From Pontederia crassipes (Eukaryota; Streptophyta; Magnoliopsida; Commelinales; Pontederiaceae): a DNA stretch of 64,000 bases. The stretch lies in assembly GCA_030549335.1 (NCBI GenBank), contig CM060196.1:73988139-74052138 (forward strand), written 5' to 3'. This document shows, in pieces, positions 10,814 to 22,173 of the stretch; the stretch's first letter is position 1, and each line of letters starts with the position of its first letter. Under the pieces are notes generated by a model. That model did not search any database, was not told where the DNA came from, and worked only from the letters and a program-made list of their open reading frames with translations. The position numbers were made by a program, and so were the translations under genes.

Positions 10814-13031
10814 CTGCAGAGCTTCAATAAAATGTTGAGGTTATTCTGCATGGACATAATCCAAGGCTTAATATGAAAGACATACTATCATTATCAGCAT
10901 GTTCTCAGACATCATTTCATCTTGACAAAGTTACAAATGTACGTCAATAAATTTTTTTAAGAAACTTGTACGTTATTAAAGCTGCTGAATACAGTGAGTG
11001 AAAGAACAACAAATCCAGAAAAGAGAAATGTGTCAGTCATATACACCAGAAACATCATTTGAGAGGAAGGAAAAAGGTGATTAGGCACGTGGATTATAAT
11101 TGCAAACATCAATTTAATATATGGTCCTTTGCTCATATGTTCTAATTAGAAAGATATCAAGATTGCTGGGAGACAGATACAGGTACTTCATTATTGCCTC
11201 TTTCTGGCTACTATGAGTTTTTTTTCTCTTTTTCTGGGTGGTAGTGGTGGTGGAGTGATTCTAGAAGAAATTAAATACTCAATAATAGGAACAATATTCC
11301 TGTCATAATTGAACATTCTCATCAACATATATGGAAACAAAGAATGATATAGTAATGTCCTGACTCCAGCGTAATTTCTTTCAAACAGGATCAATAGAGT
11401 CAATCAACTGGTTTTCATTTATCTTTCATGGATCCTTGTACATCACAAGAAGTATAAGTGTAGTGCCTTCTGAAACCATGTAATCTTAGTCATTATTATG
11501 ACGTAATCTCCAAAATGAAACAGTCAGATGAACCACAATGAGGTCATGTATTCTACTAAATGTATAATGCATGCGGAGATATTCATATGAATATGTATAC
11601 ATGTCACATGTATTAAAAATTTCCAAAGCTAAAAAACTCGTTACCTTTTAGCATAAATAAGACAGTCATATTTTTTTATCGTAAGACAGCCATAGATTAT
11701 CTAAACTAAGAGACTAAAGTCATCAGCATATTAAAAAATCGAAGTATGGAGCATACTTAAAGTGAAAATGATGCTTGGTCACCTAGAGTTTATCTTTTAC
11801 TTTTGAGGTACAAAGAAGAGATGTTAGTTTGCAACCCTTGAACGAAACTTGCAAGAAGAGCATGTGACAATTCACCAAATTATGGTAGATGGTCAAGTGA
11901 TCTGAATACATTCAATGTTCCGGAACCAAGATAAATGAGGCCCACATATCTATTTTTATTGTCTTGCAATTTTTGTAATTTACTTTAATATCGTTTTAGG
12001 AAATCTATCAAAAAAAATTCTGCCACTTCTACCATCAATGCAACCATTTTGAAACTTCCAAATAAAAGTGAATGGCAATAAGTGCATGTGTGTAATGCCA
12101 TGCATGTTGATGGGTCACCATTCATACATAGAATTGCAAAAACGTTTCCACATTCCAAACCATCATTTAAAAAAAAACAAAGTCCACCAAAAGGCCACTA
12201 TTGTTCTTATAATTGGATCAAATATGCAGTTAAAGCCCTCTAAAAGAATGCATGAAAGAAATTTAAAAAATTATTTGGTATAAACAACAAATTATCTTCT
12301 TTTTACAAGGAACATTGCCTTTGTAGGTAACTCTTTTCATCATTTTCATATTGCTTTTTAAAAATAAGTTGAGCACTTCCAGCCTACGCAGCTTCAAACA
12401 GATAATTATAAGAGGTTTATCTTTTCTCTCAATCAATATCTTCTTCTAATTGCACAAGGATGCATGCCTTAGTTATCATATCCCAGACTCCTACTGAACT
12501 CGCATGTTTCCATAAATTACAACATTTGCAACTTTACACAGGAAGTCCCACATTAATAGTTCAAGTAGTCACATTTTCTCTTCTATATTCATCAGGAAAC
12601 CAAATTCATATAATTTAAAGCTTGCTCTTGCAAATCATACATTTCAACATGTCTCCAAACGAAATCAAAGTATGAAGTAGAAATTTAACAAACTAAAGGG
12701 TAATCACACGAGTTACACGACCACGCCCATCTCAACCCTGATGTAGCTCTAACTGGTGAAATCAACTCAATAAACAACAACAAATACAAAAAGATCCTCT
12801 TTGCAACTGCGATCTCCTGATGAGAAAGGGGATGTTAAGAAAAACTAGAAGAAGCTTCCTAACGATGACCTTAAACAACTCCAAAGACAGGATCAAAGAG
12901 TAGACGATCGAACAAACAAGAGAAACAAAGAAAGATCCAAGCAATCAGGAAACAAGGATTTATCGTTCAAAAACAACGATTCGCATATTGAGGTCCGACA
13001 GAACGGAAAAGGGGAACGGTAGCGGAGAAAC
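10814..13031 (-). other. Probable leader intron of the DUF641 gene
   Basis: The 2.2-kb AT-rich interval is bounded on the minus strand by a plausible donor (GGATCAG, then GTTTCTCC) and acceptor (CTGCAG, then GTCTG). I see no coding exon inside. The extent is inferred, not proven. Confidence 0.5.
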
Positions 13032-13250
13032 CTGATCCAGGCAAGTGTGCGATCGAGAATCAAATCCAGCCAAGATCCAGGAAGTTGCAGGATCAAATGC
13101 TGAGGAAAGTTTGTTCTCTTGATGGTTCTCGGAAATGGCGGGGGAGGATGAGAAATTAGGGTTTAGTTTGGGACAGGACAAGGAGAAATGAATTGGGGGA
13201 AGGAGAAGTGAGGACAGAGTGGGTGCTCAGCGGTGGTGGTGGACACCACA
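13032..13250 (-). promoter_or_regulatory. Probable first (leader) exon and promoter edge of the DUF641 gene
   Basis: Read on the minus strand this is a CT-rich leader typical of plant promoters, with a telo-box (AAACCCTAA, 13156-13164). A short upstream frame (ending near 12960) may act as a uORF or may be noise. The AT-rich DNA resumes beyond 13250. Confidence 0.5.
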
Positions 13251-13599
13251 CTTTTATGTGTCTGTCCTTTCATTTTTTTTTTCTTTTATTTAAAAGCTCT
13301 AAATTTTAGGAGACACATCATTATTTTTTATATTATCAATCTTAACGTATTATTTTTAAGAATGATATTGATAATTTAATCATCCTCTAATGGTAATAAT
13401 TTTGAAAGGATCATCTTTTATGTAAATTAGATTTTTTTTAGTTATGTATGTCAAAAGTCAAACAATTATCAAACGTTTTATGCTGACTTTTTAATAGATG
13501 TAATTAAATACGACTGGTTATGCACAATCATAATTGATTATATGGATCATGCAATTATGAAGCCATAATGAATTTTTAAATTCTATATTTGATTCAAGA

Positions 13600-14404
13600 G
13601 CTATTTGCGGATGATATAGTACTTTTAGCGGATTCAAGAGAAGAGATTAATACAAAATTGGAAATATGGAGAAATACGTTGGAGTCAAAGGGTTTTCGTT
13701 TAAGTAGGAATAAAACAGAATATATGCATAGCAATTTCACAAATAAACAACTTAGAGACGATTTGAAAGTTAGGTTAGGGGAGGATATAATTCCTCAAGT
13801 GACAAAGTTTAAATATTTAGGATCAATTGTAAGACAAGATGGTGAGATTGATGACGATGTTAATCATAGAATTCAAGCTGGTTGGTGTAAGTGGAGGAAA
13901 GCCACTGGAGTTCTTTGTGATAGAAAAGTACCCAATAAAGTTAAAGGAAAATTCTATCGTACTGCTATAAGGCCAGCAGTGTTATATGGTAGTGAATGTT
14001 GGGCTATGAAGGGACAATATGAACGTAAAGTGGGGGTAGCCGAAATGAGGATGTTGAGATGGATGTGTGGTCATACAAGATTAGATAAGATTAGGAATGA
14101 CCATATACGTGAACGAGTCGGAGTGGCTCCTATTAGTGAGAAAATGGTAGAGAATCGTTTGAGATGGTTTGGTCATGTTCAGAGAAGACCATTAGATGCG
14201 CCAGTAAGAAGAGTAGATCAAATAATCTGGAGTCCGATTAAAAGAGGGAGAGGGAGGTCAAGGCGGACACTTGACGAACTAATAGAGCAAGATCTATTGG
14301 TGAATAATATACCGAAAGGTTTGGTTACTAATAGAGCGGAATGGCGTCGTATGATCCATGTAGCCGACCCCACCTAGTGGGATAAGGCTTTGTTGTTGTT
14401 GTTG
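13600..14404 (+). mobile_element. RTE LINE, 5'-truncated young copy
   Basis: The copy matches the 3' quarter of the full element at 48370-51512, starting at the reverse transcriptase FADD box and running to the (TTG)n tail. I could find only about four base differences in roughly 790 bp, giving three amino-acid changes (H to Y, P to S, G to D), so it inserted very recently. A 12-bp direct repeat TATATTTGATTC flanks it (13584-13595 and 14405-14416), with a few untemplated bases at the 5' junction. The remaining frame (to about 14377) is open but lacks the endonuclease and most of the RT, so it cannot move by itself. Confidence 0.92.
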
Positions 14405-14416
14405 TATATTTGATTC

Positions 14417-15026
14417 GTAAAATCATTTTTCCCATTTAATAATCAGTTTTTATCTAAAGGTAAAGTTGTTTCTACCAAGGAAATAGCAACTATAAATAAT
14501 ATAATGTGTGTACCAAAAGGTGTATCTATTTTGGCGTGTATGATGTATTACATTTGTTACCAGTCTGTCTGTATGATTACGTCGTACTGAAGTTTAAATC
14601 ATTATCAGCTAAAGTAAATAATAATTCAAAATATGTTATATTCACGAATCTTATATATATATATAGTTATAGTTATACAATTGCCTTAAAATAATGAAAT
14701 ATAAAAAGAATGAACTAAATGTTTCACTCACTTTCGCCAAAAAAAGAATTTTGGGTAAACACATAAAACATGTTTTATAGATAATTATTTTGTTAATACT
14801 GATTAGAGTAGTATTTTTTTTCTTTTTCCCTTGGTTTTTGTGTGTTGTCATGGATTGATTGGATGCCACTAACGCAATATTTCTACCTAACTACCTTTTT
14901 TTCTGTAGGAATAATCATAGATCATATATAGTGGCATGATGATGGATTAGTTACATAAATGATTTAACGTTACAATTTGTGCACTCGCTCACGGATAAGA
15001 AGTGACAAGCCAGGTAAGTAATTTTC

Positions 15027-15058
<32 letters not shown>

Positions 15059-16510
15059 GTTTCTGCTGTTGCCGTTGAAAAGAGCAACTGATACCTAACC
15101 AAATAAATTTTATTTCACATATTCCTACTGTGAACATTAAATATACTTTATATTAAAAGGATACCTATAATCTAATTTGAGAAACTCATTTTAAAGAATG
15201 GGTTTATTTAACCATATCTCATTTATATTTGTACTTTGTCTTTAAAAAAAACCACATCGTTTGACCTATAAGACAACCAAGTTAACGAGTATACAAAACC
15301 AACATTAAAATATTTTTTATTTAATTATTATAATTCATATTAGATTACTCATGTACTTAATAGATGAAATAATAAAAGTATTATGTAGTCTAAATAAATT
15401 ATAGCCATTGAATGAATTATATTCATTAAAATGGCTTGATCATAATCATAAAAATAATCAAATGATCTTGATCTCGATTAAATGTACTATTTAACTAATA
15501 AAGTAAATTAATTTATTTTACAAATTTAATAAATAAAAATAGTATTCTGCAAACAAGTACACCCTTTTTATGTTATTTTTCACTTTTTTCCTTTTTCATT
15601 TGTGTTCTATCATGTATTATTATATGAAAACTTAAAAACTTATGCTTAAACCTCTTGCTAAGATTCTTTTCTTTGAAGAATTATAACTGAAAAAATAAAA
15701 TGTGAAATAATAACAAAAAATGGTTGAGCGAAGTGAAAAATAGTTTAGAAGATGTGATTATAATTTTCTTAATTTATAATTAAAGATCAAAAATCATATT
15801 TCAAAGGACATTGACGACCAAAAAAAAAACTCTTAGTCGAGTTATTTGCTTCTTAATATAAAGAAGCTTATAATATGTTTTGTATATCCTAATCACTTTG
15901 TGATTTATCAAGTAACAAGTAAAATGGTTGTGCTGCAATATATGCAATTCAGTCTTTTTTTTCTCTTTTCTTTTTGGCTTTTTTGTGGCGCTAGCATGTC
16001 TGTCGAATTGTCTTGTGGCGAAGGAAAGGAATCCTTCCCCCTTTTCTAATGACTCCAAATTCAAGGTCTCTCTCGCGTGTGGATACTCTCAGATCAGGTC
16101 ATTTTCAAAGAACAGTTCGACAGGAACCTTATTAAAAAAAAAAATTGTCCTTCTGCCATATTGTTTATAATTATTAGCAAGTAGATCTTGGCAGCCTGCA
16201 TGAGAATTACAACCTCAAAAAATTTACCACGGAAAGCATCTGAGAACGTCCAAATGCTTCCCCCACGTTTTATGCTGTCTTAAGTACACGTGAAAAGCTG
16301 ACAACCCCTGTCAGTGGTGAAAAACCATGTAAAACACCTTGCAGTCCTGATCAGGGGAATGAAATAGGCTTCACTGTGATTTCTGAACTTAAATTTTCAG
16401 GAGTCCGGGGATGTGGTGCTCTTCGTTTCATTTTCCTTTCTTTAGAAAGACTGTACTGATGCACATACAAGAATCTAGCATCTATCTTTACCCAAAAATT
16501 TACAGGTTGA
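14417..16510. other. AT-rich intergenic DNA with a (CTTTT)n run
   Basis: No supported gene. A pyrimidine run built of CTTTT units lies at about 15021-15058. Short ORFs in this stretch look like chance frames. Confidence 0.5.
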
Positions 16511-16530
16511 ATGGCTTTGATGTCAATTGC

Positions 16531-16764
16531 TCATTCACAAATGGGCGATCTTGCTGCACAGATCGTCATTCTGGCAAGCCTTAGGCGCAGCTCTATAAGA
16601 TCGTTGGGTTCAATCTCCTGCGCAGAAGTGAGATCAGAGAGTTCCCTCCGATGCCTAATTGCCATGACCGACTCGTACGATGTCAGATCGGCTTGTTCCA
16701 TTAGTTTCTGAGCCCTACTGCGCGATCTGATAGCAGTCTCCAAAGTTCTATAAAGTTGCAGCAT
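16531..16764 (-). CDS. Small ORF of unknown function (77 codons)
   Basis: The frame encodes a Leu/Arg/Glu-rich, helix-forming protein (LQLYRTLETAIRSRSRAQ, SYESVMAIRHRREL, EIEPNDLIELRLRLARM). Its composition is more protein-like than its neighbours and it lies in a modestly GC-richer island. A possible splice acceptor (GATAG) lies a few bases before the ATG, so it could be the last exon of a larger gene, a small peptide gene, or a captured exon. I do not recognise the family. Confidence 0.3.
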   Translation of the reverse strand: MLQLYRTLETAIRSRSRAQKLMEQADLTSYESVMAIRHRRELSDLTSAQEIEPNDLIELRLRLARMTICAARSPICE

Positions 16765-18400
16765 TTTCAGCTATCTTACCCCTTTGCAATGTCTCTTGAT
16801 TATTCTCATGCTACTCATTACCATTATTAGCCAAAGCTGCATATACTATCAAATAGGCAAAAGTTTATATCCAGTGCTTTTCAGGAGATGAGAGAATTGA
16901 ACTAGAACCATGACAGGTAATGTGCGATTTCAGTAGTATCATGAAACGCAACGTGTTGGGGCACAAGAATAACACAATAACTCCGTGCAAAAGAATGTAA
17001 TATTTCTTGCACAAAACAGCTTTCAAATCTTTTTTTTCCTTGAAATGGTATAGTTTTATGAAAAAAATTTAGGTGTTCCTATTTAACTTTGTTTTCTATC
17101 GTTTTCATCATCCGATCTTCATTCTATTCGTGATAAATTATTTGATAGATTCAATGATGAATGATTGGATGAAGATGAAGATGATAGGTGGTAGGAAACT
17201 CTAAAATTTGATTCAAATTTAGTTTTATAATCTTTAAAACCAAGGATGCGTTAGAGGCAAAGCACAAAAGATATTTTACCAAGCGAAAATAAAATTTTGA
17301 TTCAAATATAATACTCTACCAAATTGAGAATATACAGCTACTGTTTGATAATGTTAAAATTAACGATTAACGGTTCAAAAGTTATTTTTTTATAAATGAC
17401 ATTAATAAGTAGAGTTTAATGTTTCAATAAAAATATAATTACATTTAGCGTTTAAAGGTTAAAGATTTATATTTTCCTGATTTTCAAATGTATTATTTCT
17501 TTTTCAACCTATCTTTTTCAATTTTTATTTTATCATCATTCAACTGTAATTTTTTTATATTCATACTTAATTAATTATAAAATATTATTTACCTATAATG
17601 AATAAAAAATTTAAATTACTAATTAATTTTATATCATTTATGCACTATATAAATTTTATGTATTTCAACATAAAATAGTTTTGGAATTTTATTTATTTGA
17701 TTGAAATATAAATCATTTATTTATTACATTATAATAAAACTTGTATAGTGCTTGAATTGAATAATCTATCATATATCCAAATATGTTATTTTATATTTAT
17801 ATTTATCAAACATTTATTTTTTAATATTCTAAATGAATAATTAACCTCTGTTCATCATTTTAAATCCACTATTTGTTAATTAAATCACCATTCCCTATCA
17901 AATATTATTAAGGCACAACACGATTGAACTATAAAGAAAATTTGTTAATAATTAAGAAGGCTAGAGTTGAGAAAAAACAATAATTAATTTAAAGGTATAA
18001 TGTGAACAAAAAGAATAAAATGAAATACAATCTTGACGACAAATTCAAAAGAACACTTCTCCACCTTTTCTATGACATCAGTAGCATTGTGAGTCCAAAT
18101 ATATGCATTTTTTTTCTGCATGCACTAGAATTACCTTCTTTCCACACAATAAAAAACTATTTTTTTAGCAATTTCCTTACCAAGATTATGTCTATAAAGT
18201 GAACACATGATAATTACACGGCACAAGCCATCGCCCTTAACCATATGCATGCATGGATGTAATCTTTTTTATGTAAATTTTAATATACAATGTGCAGTTG
18301 ATTAATTTGATTTTACACGAAAAACTAGAAGAAAATGTGGTTTTACGACGGGTTGATATCCTTCGTAATTTCAAATTTTATGACGAAAAAAAAGAATCAT
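16765..18400. other. AT-rich intergenic DNA
   Basis: No supported gene. The part at about 17330-17900 begins and ends with imperfectly inverted words (CTACTGTTTGATAATG; GATTTAATTAACAAATAGTGG on the other strand) and may be an old MITE, but I could not find a clear target-site duplication. Confidence 0.4.
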
Positions 18401-18403
18401 TCT

Positions 18404-19932
18404 CACTACAAGAAAATCGCGATTTTCCGACGGATAATTTCCGACAGTTCTAAATCCGTCGCAATTTGCCACGGATTTTTCGACGATTATGACCGTCGGA
18501 AATAATTTATATTATTATTTAATTTTTCGACGATTAGGAACGTCGATATTTCCGACGGATATCCATCCGTCGCAATTTCCGACGACTTTTTCGACGGTTA
18601 CGACCGTCGGAAATAAAAAAATTAAATTATATATTTTTTATATTATTATTAAATTTTTTCGACGGATCGGAAATAAAAAATTAACTATATAATTTATTAT
18701 ATTATTATTTAATTTTTGACGATTAGGAACGTCGATATTTTCGACGGATATCCATCTGTCGCAAAATTCGCCGCAATTTCCGAAGGTCGTAACCGTCGGT
18801 AAATGTATAATAATATCATATAAAAAGTATTTTATTAATATAACTAGCGACGGTCCAAACCGTCGCAATTACCGACGGTTTTGACCATCGGTAACGATTA
18901 CCGACGGTTCAAACCGTCGGTAAAATAAAAAATAAACATTATATATAACTAAATATATTTTCGACAGTCACAATCGTCGGTAATTATAAAAATATTTAAT
19001 ATTTACCTTTTCGATGGTCGAAACCGTCGGTAATTAAAATTTCGTTATCCCGCTTTTTTTCCCTTTTCCCGCTTTCTTTTCACTTTTTCCCTTTATATAT
19101 ATTCCTCCTCCCTCTTCTCTCTCTCCCTCCTCCCTCCACTCCTCTCCTCTCTCTCTCTCCCGGCCGCGAGCACACTCTCTCGCGCCGGACTCCGGCGACC
19201 CTCCCACGCCGGATGTCGGCGACCCTCTCCCGCACCGGCGACCCTCTCCCGCGCCGGCGTCTCTCTCTCTTTCTCTCTCCCGCTCCGCGCCGGCGTCTCT
19301 CTCTCTCTCCGGCCAAAGGCCGCTGTCAGCCGGATCCGGTCGTGACCGTTCGGATCCGGCCCCCAACGGCCGATCGGCCACCGGGCATTCGGATCCGGTC
19401 GCTGGCGACGGATCCGGCCTCCAGTGGCCGGATCCGGTCGCCGGGCGTTCGGATCCGGCCGCTGGCGGCGGATCCGGCCTCCAGCGATCGGATCCGACCG
19501 CTAGTTTTTTTATATTTAAAAAATTATTTGCGACGGTTGCGACCGTCAAAAGATCGACGGTTGCGATGCCCGTCCAAAGTTTCGACAGTTGTGACCGTCG
19601 AAAAGTTACGACGGCTCGAACCGTTAGCCTTTTCTGGCGGTTGCAACCGTCGGAAATTTCGATGGTTCGGACTGCCGGTCTTTTTCGGCGGTTGCAACCG
19701 TCGAAAATTTTGACGGTTGCAACCGTCGGAAAATTTCGACGGTTCGAACCGCCGGGGACTGTTCCGACGGTCAGAACCGTCGATATTTTCGACAATTTTT
19801 TTTCAACCGTCGCAAATCCGTTTGCGATGAGAATTTTTCCTTCGGATCGATTCCGACTGAAAAACCGTCAGTAATTGCGTTACCGACGGTTTTCGGGCTG
19901 ATTACCGATGGTCCGACGTTTTTCTAGTAGTG
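18404..19932. mobile_element. Non-autonomous CACTA (En/Spm) transposon
   Basis: The element begins CACTACAAGAAAA and ends TTTTTCTAGTAGTG, the diagnostic CACTA terminal inverted repeats, and is flanked by a perfect 3-bp duplication TCT (18401-18403 and 19933-19935). Both subterminal regions are packed with direct and inverted copies of CGACGGTT/AACCGTCG, the expected transposase-binding arrays. No transposase is encoded. The interior (about 19050-19500) is CT- then GC-rich, with a TATATATA motif at 19094-19101 followed by a CT-rich stretch, and looks like a captured host promoter and leader. A 253-codon minus frame across it is Arg/Asp-repetitive and compositional. Confidence 0.93.
19332..19495. 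repeat. Degenerate tandem array of GGATCCGG words inside the CACTA element
   Basis: Eight GGATCC sites, nearly all extended to GGATCCGG, fall within about 165 bp, alternating with CGCTGGCG and CCTCCAG words. The unit is roughly 20-30 bp and irregular. Confidence 0.75.
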
Positions 19933-20116
19933 TCTCATGTCAGAAAAAATTATTGTCAGTTCGATTTCCTTTTCAAACAACAACGGAGGTGCATAATTTG
20001 AATTTATTACAATAATAATAAGATAAATATGAATATTTTAATATTTGTTTTTTTACTATCGGAGCCGTCCAAAGTATCGACGGACAAATAGAAGTCCATC
20101 AGAAACATTAATTTAT

Positions 20117-20307
20117 GGGAATAAGGATGGTGAGGGGAAAAAAGTGACCCATATATATGGGATATCGTTGGAGTGTGATCTGACGGTCCACATATATGCA
20201 CTTATTTGTAAAAAATTTGAGGGTGCTTATTTATGAGCTGTCGGATGATGATCCAATGATAATTCATATATATGGGTAATATTTTGCCCCATACCATCCT
20301 TATCCCC
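20117..20307. mobile_element. Mutator-type MITE
   Basis: A 191-bp element with matching ends: GGGAATAAGGATGGT at the left and GGGGATAAGGATGGT as the reverse complement of the right. The inverted match continues inward through CCCATATATATG. A 9-bp duplication flanks it (TTAATTTAT at 20108-20116, TTAATTTAA at 20308-20316, one mismatch), as expected for Mutator transposition. It is non-coding. Confidence 0.8.
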
Positions 20308-22173
20308 TTAATTTAATTTGTGCACGCTCTCCACTCTCTCCCTTTCTCTCCATCTCTCGCTTTCCCTCACTCTCTTCCCATCACTATGTAACGTCCTCAA
20401 AATTCACCCTCCGACGTGTCGCGAGCGGGTCCTAGAGCATGTTACACAATGGACAATACGATGGTTGACTTCAAATCAACAAAACACATGGCCATAATAA
20501 ATGAAAATAATTAAAAATTATTCTACCTGAAAACATAACGAAAGCGATAGGACAAAATGGACCATATAGCACTAAGCTCAATAAAATAAAAGCATACATG
20601 GCGGATAACCCAAATACAAAGAGACTCAAAGTCCATAACATAATTACCCATAAACGTTCCTCACATGAGGACATACAACATTAGCCATAATAAAGGCCTT
20701 TAGGCCGACTCATACATAATTGATGGACGATGTGAAATACTATGGCCTAAACAATGGTCGACACCATGTGCAATCCACCGTCATGAGCTCGCCACCGACA
20801 CCTATTCTTCCATACATGCACAAACTCGAATGCAGGGAAGCCCACCTCCCATTAGTTGTATGTATGGGCCATAAAATAAACAATTAAATAATCCATAAAG
20901 CATATCGATTAAAATGATAATCAATACACAATAAAAATATTAAAATAGATCATGAAAGTTGATCCTCAATTTACAATCTCATTCCATAAATTCATGGCAT
21001 TAATAATATTTAATGCCCAATTATCCATATCCATAGTGGCTAAGATCATTCAATCGCATTTACTCTTCGAAATGTCCATTTATAATGTTATTCATATGTT
21101 CTTGCCGCTTAACCTAAATTCAAGATTAAGTTATCAATCAATCATTAATGAATCTTTACCAATACGTTGAGGTACTTCATAATTCTTGCTCCCATAGACT
21201 AGCCAAGACTCGACACCCCGAAGTCGTATAATTTCCATTTTTCACATATATATCCATTCAACAAGGATCAAGTATTATGCCTCACGTGTCATTTCAATAA
21301 TTCATTTTAATCCTATGGCTTAGCATGCATTTCGAAGGCAAGGTGAGTCAATCAATAACATGATAATCATACAATAACAGTAGTAAACATGGCATGGAGT
21401 AGCATAATATCAACTGACAATCAATAATAATTTCCAAATACAACTTTTGGCCGGTCGACCGATATAGTACGACCAAATTAATAAGTGGCCACTGATCGAT
21501 GTTTTAACTATTGGATCGGTCGACCGCTTATGGATTGGTCAATCAATTTAATGCAGTCGGTCCATCGCCCGGTCGAGCTGAAGCTTCATCCGATCTAAAT
21601 AGTAGCATCCACGGAAGGAACAACTAATGGACCAGTCGATCGATCGACCCACCATCCAATTAAAAGAGAAGCAATCATGCATATGAAAAATCATAGATCG
21701 TTTGACCAATACTTTGTCCGATTAAAATAGTAGCGTTCGTACGATGGAAACTTATATACCAGTCGACCAATTCGCACGACCGGTCGATCAATTTTATCGA
21801 AAAGTCACATAGCTGTCCGTTTTGATTCATCACTCTCAATCCAAATCACATATCCACTTCTCCTTGGATTACCTATACTTTTCTAGCATCTTTAGATTCA
21901 TAAAACATCAACCAAAACTAGAGAAACAATTCAAGCCGCCAATCACGACATACATTTTCAAACCCTTAAAACAATCAACAAGCGCATCACAAATCGAATC
22001 GAATCCATTCGGAAGAGTTAGTCATTCCAAGAACAATAGAATGAGAGAGGTGTGGGTTCACCCATTACATACCTTAATCTCTAAACGTTTCTAGCGACCT
22101 TTCCCCCAACCGAGTTCTCCTCCGATGCCTTGACCTCTCTACTCCTCTCCGGCACCTAGAACACCATGAACAT

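Noticed and set aside
19034-19795. 253-codon minus-strand ORF
   Set aside because: It crosses the CACTA subterminal repeats and the GGATCC array and translates to repetitive Arg/Glu/Asp sequence; not a transposase or host gene.
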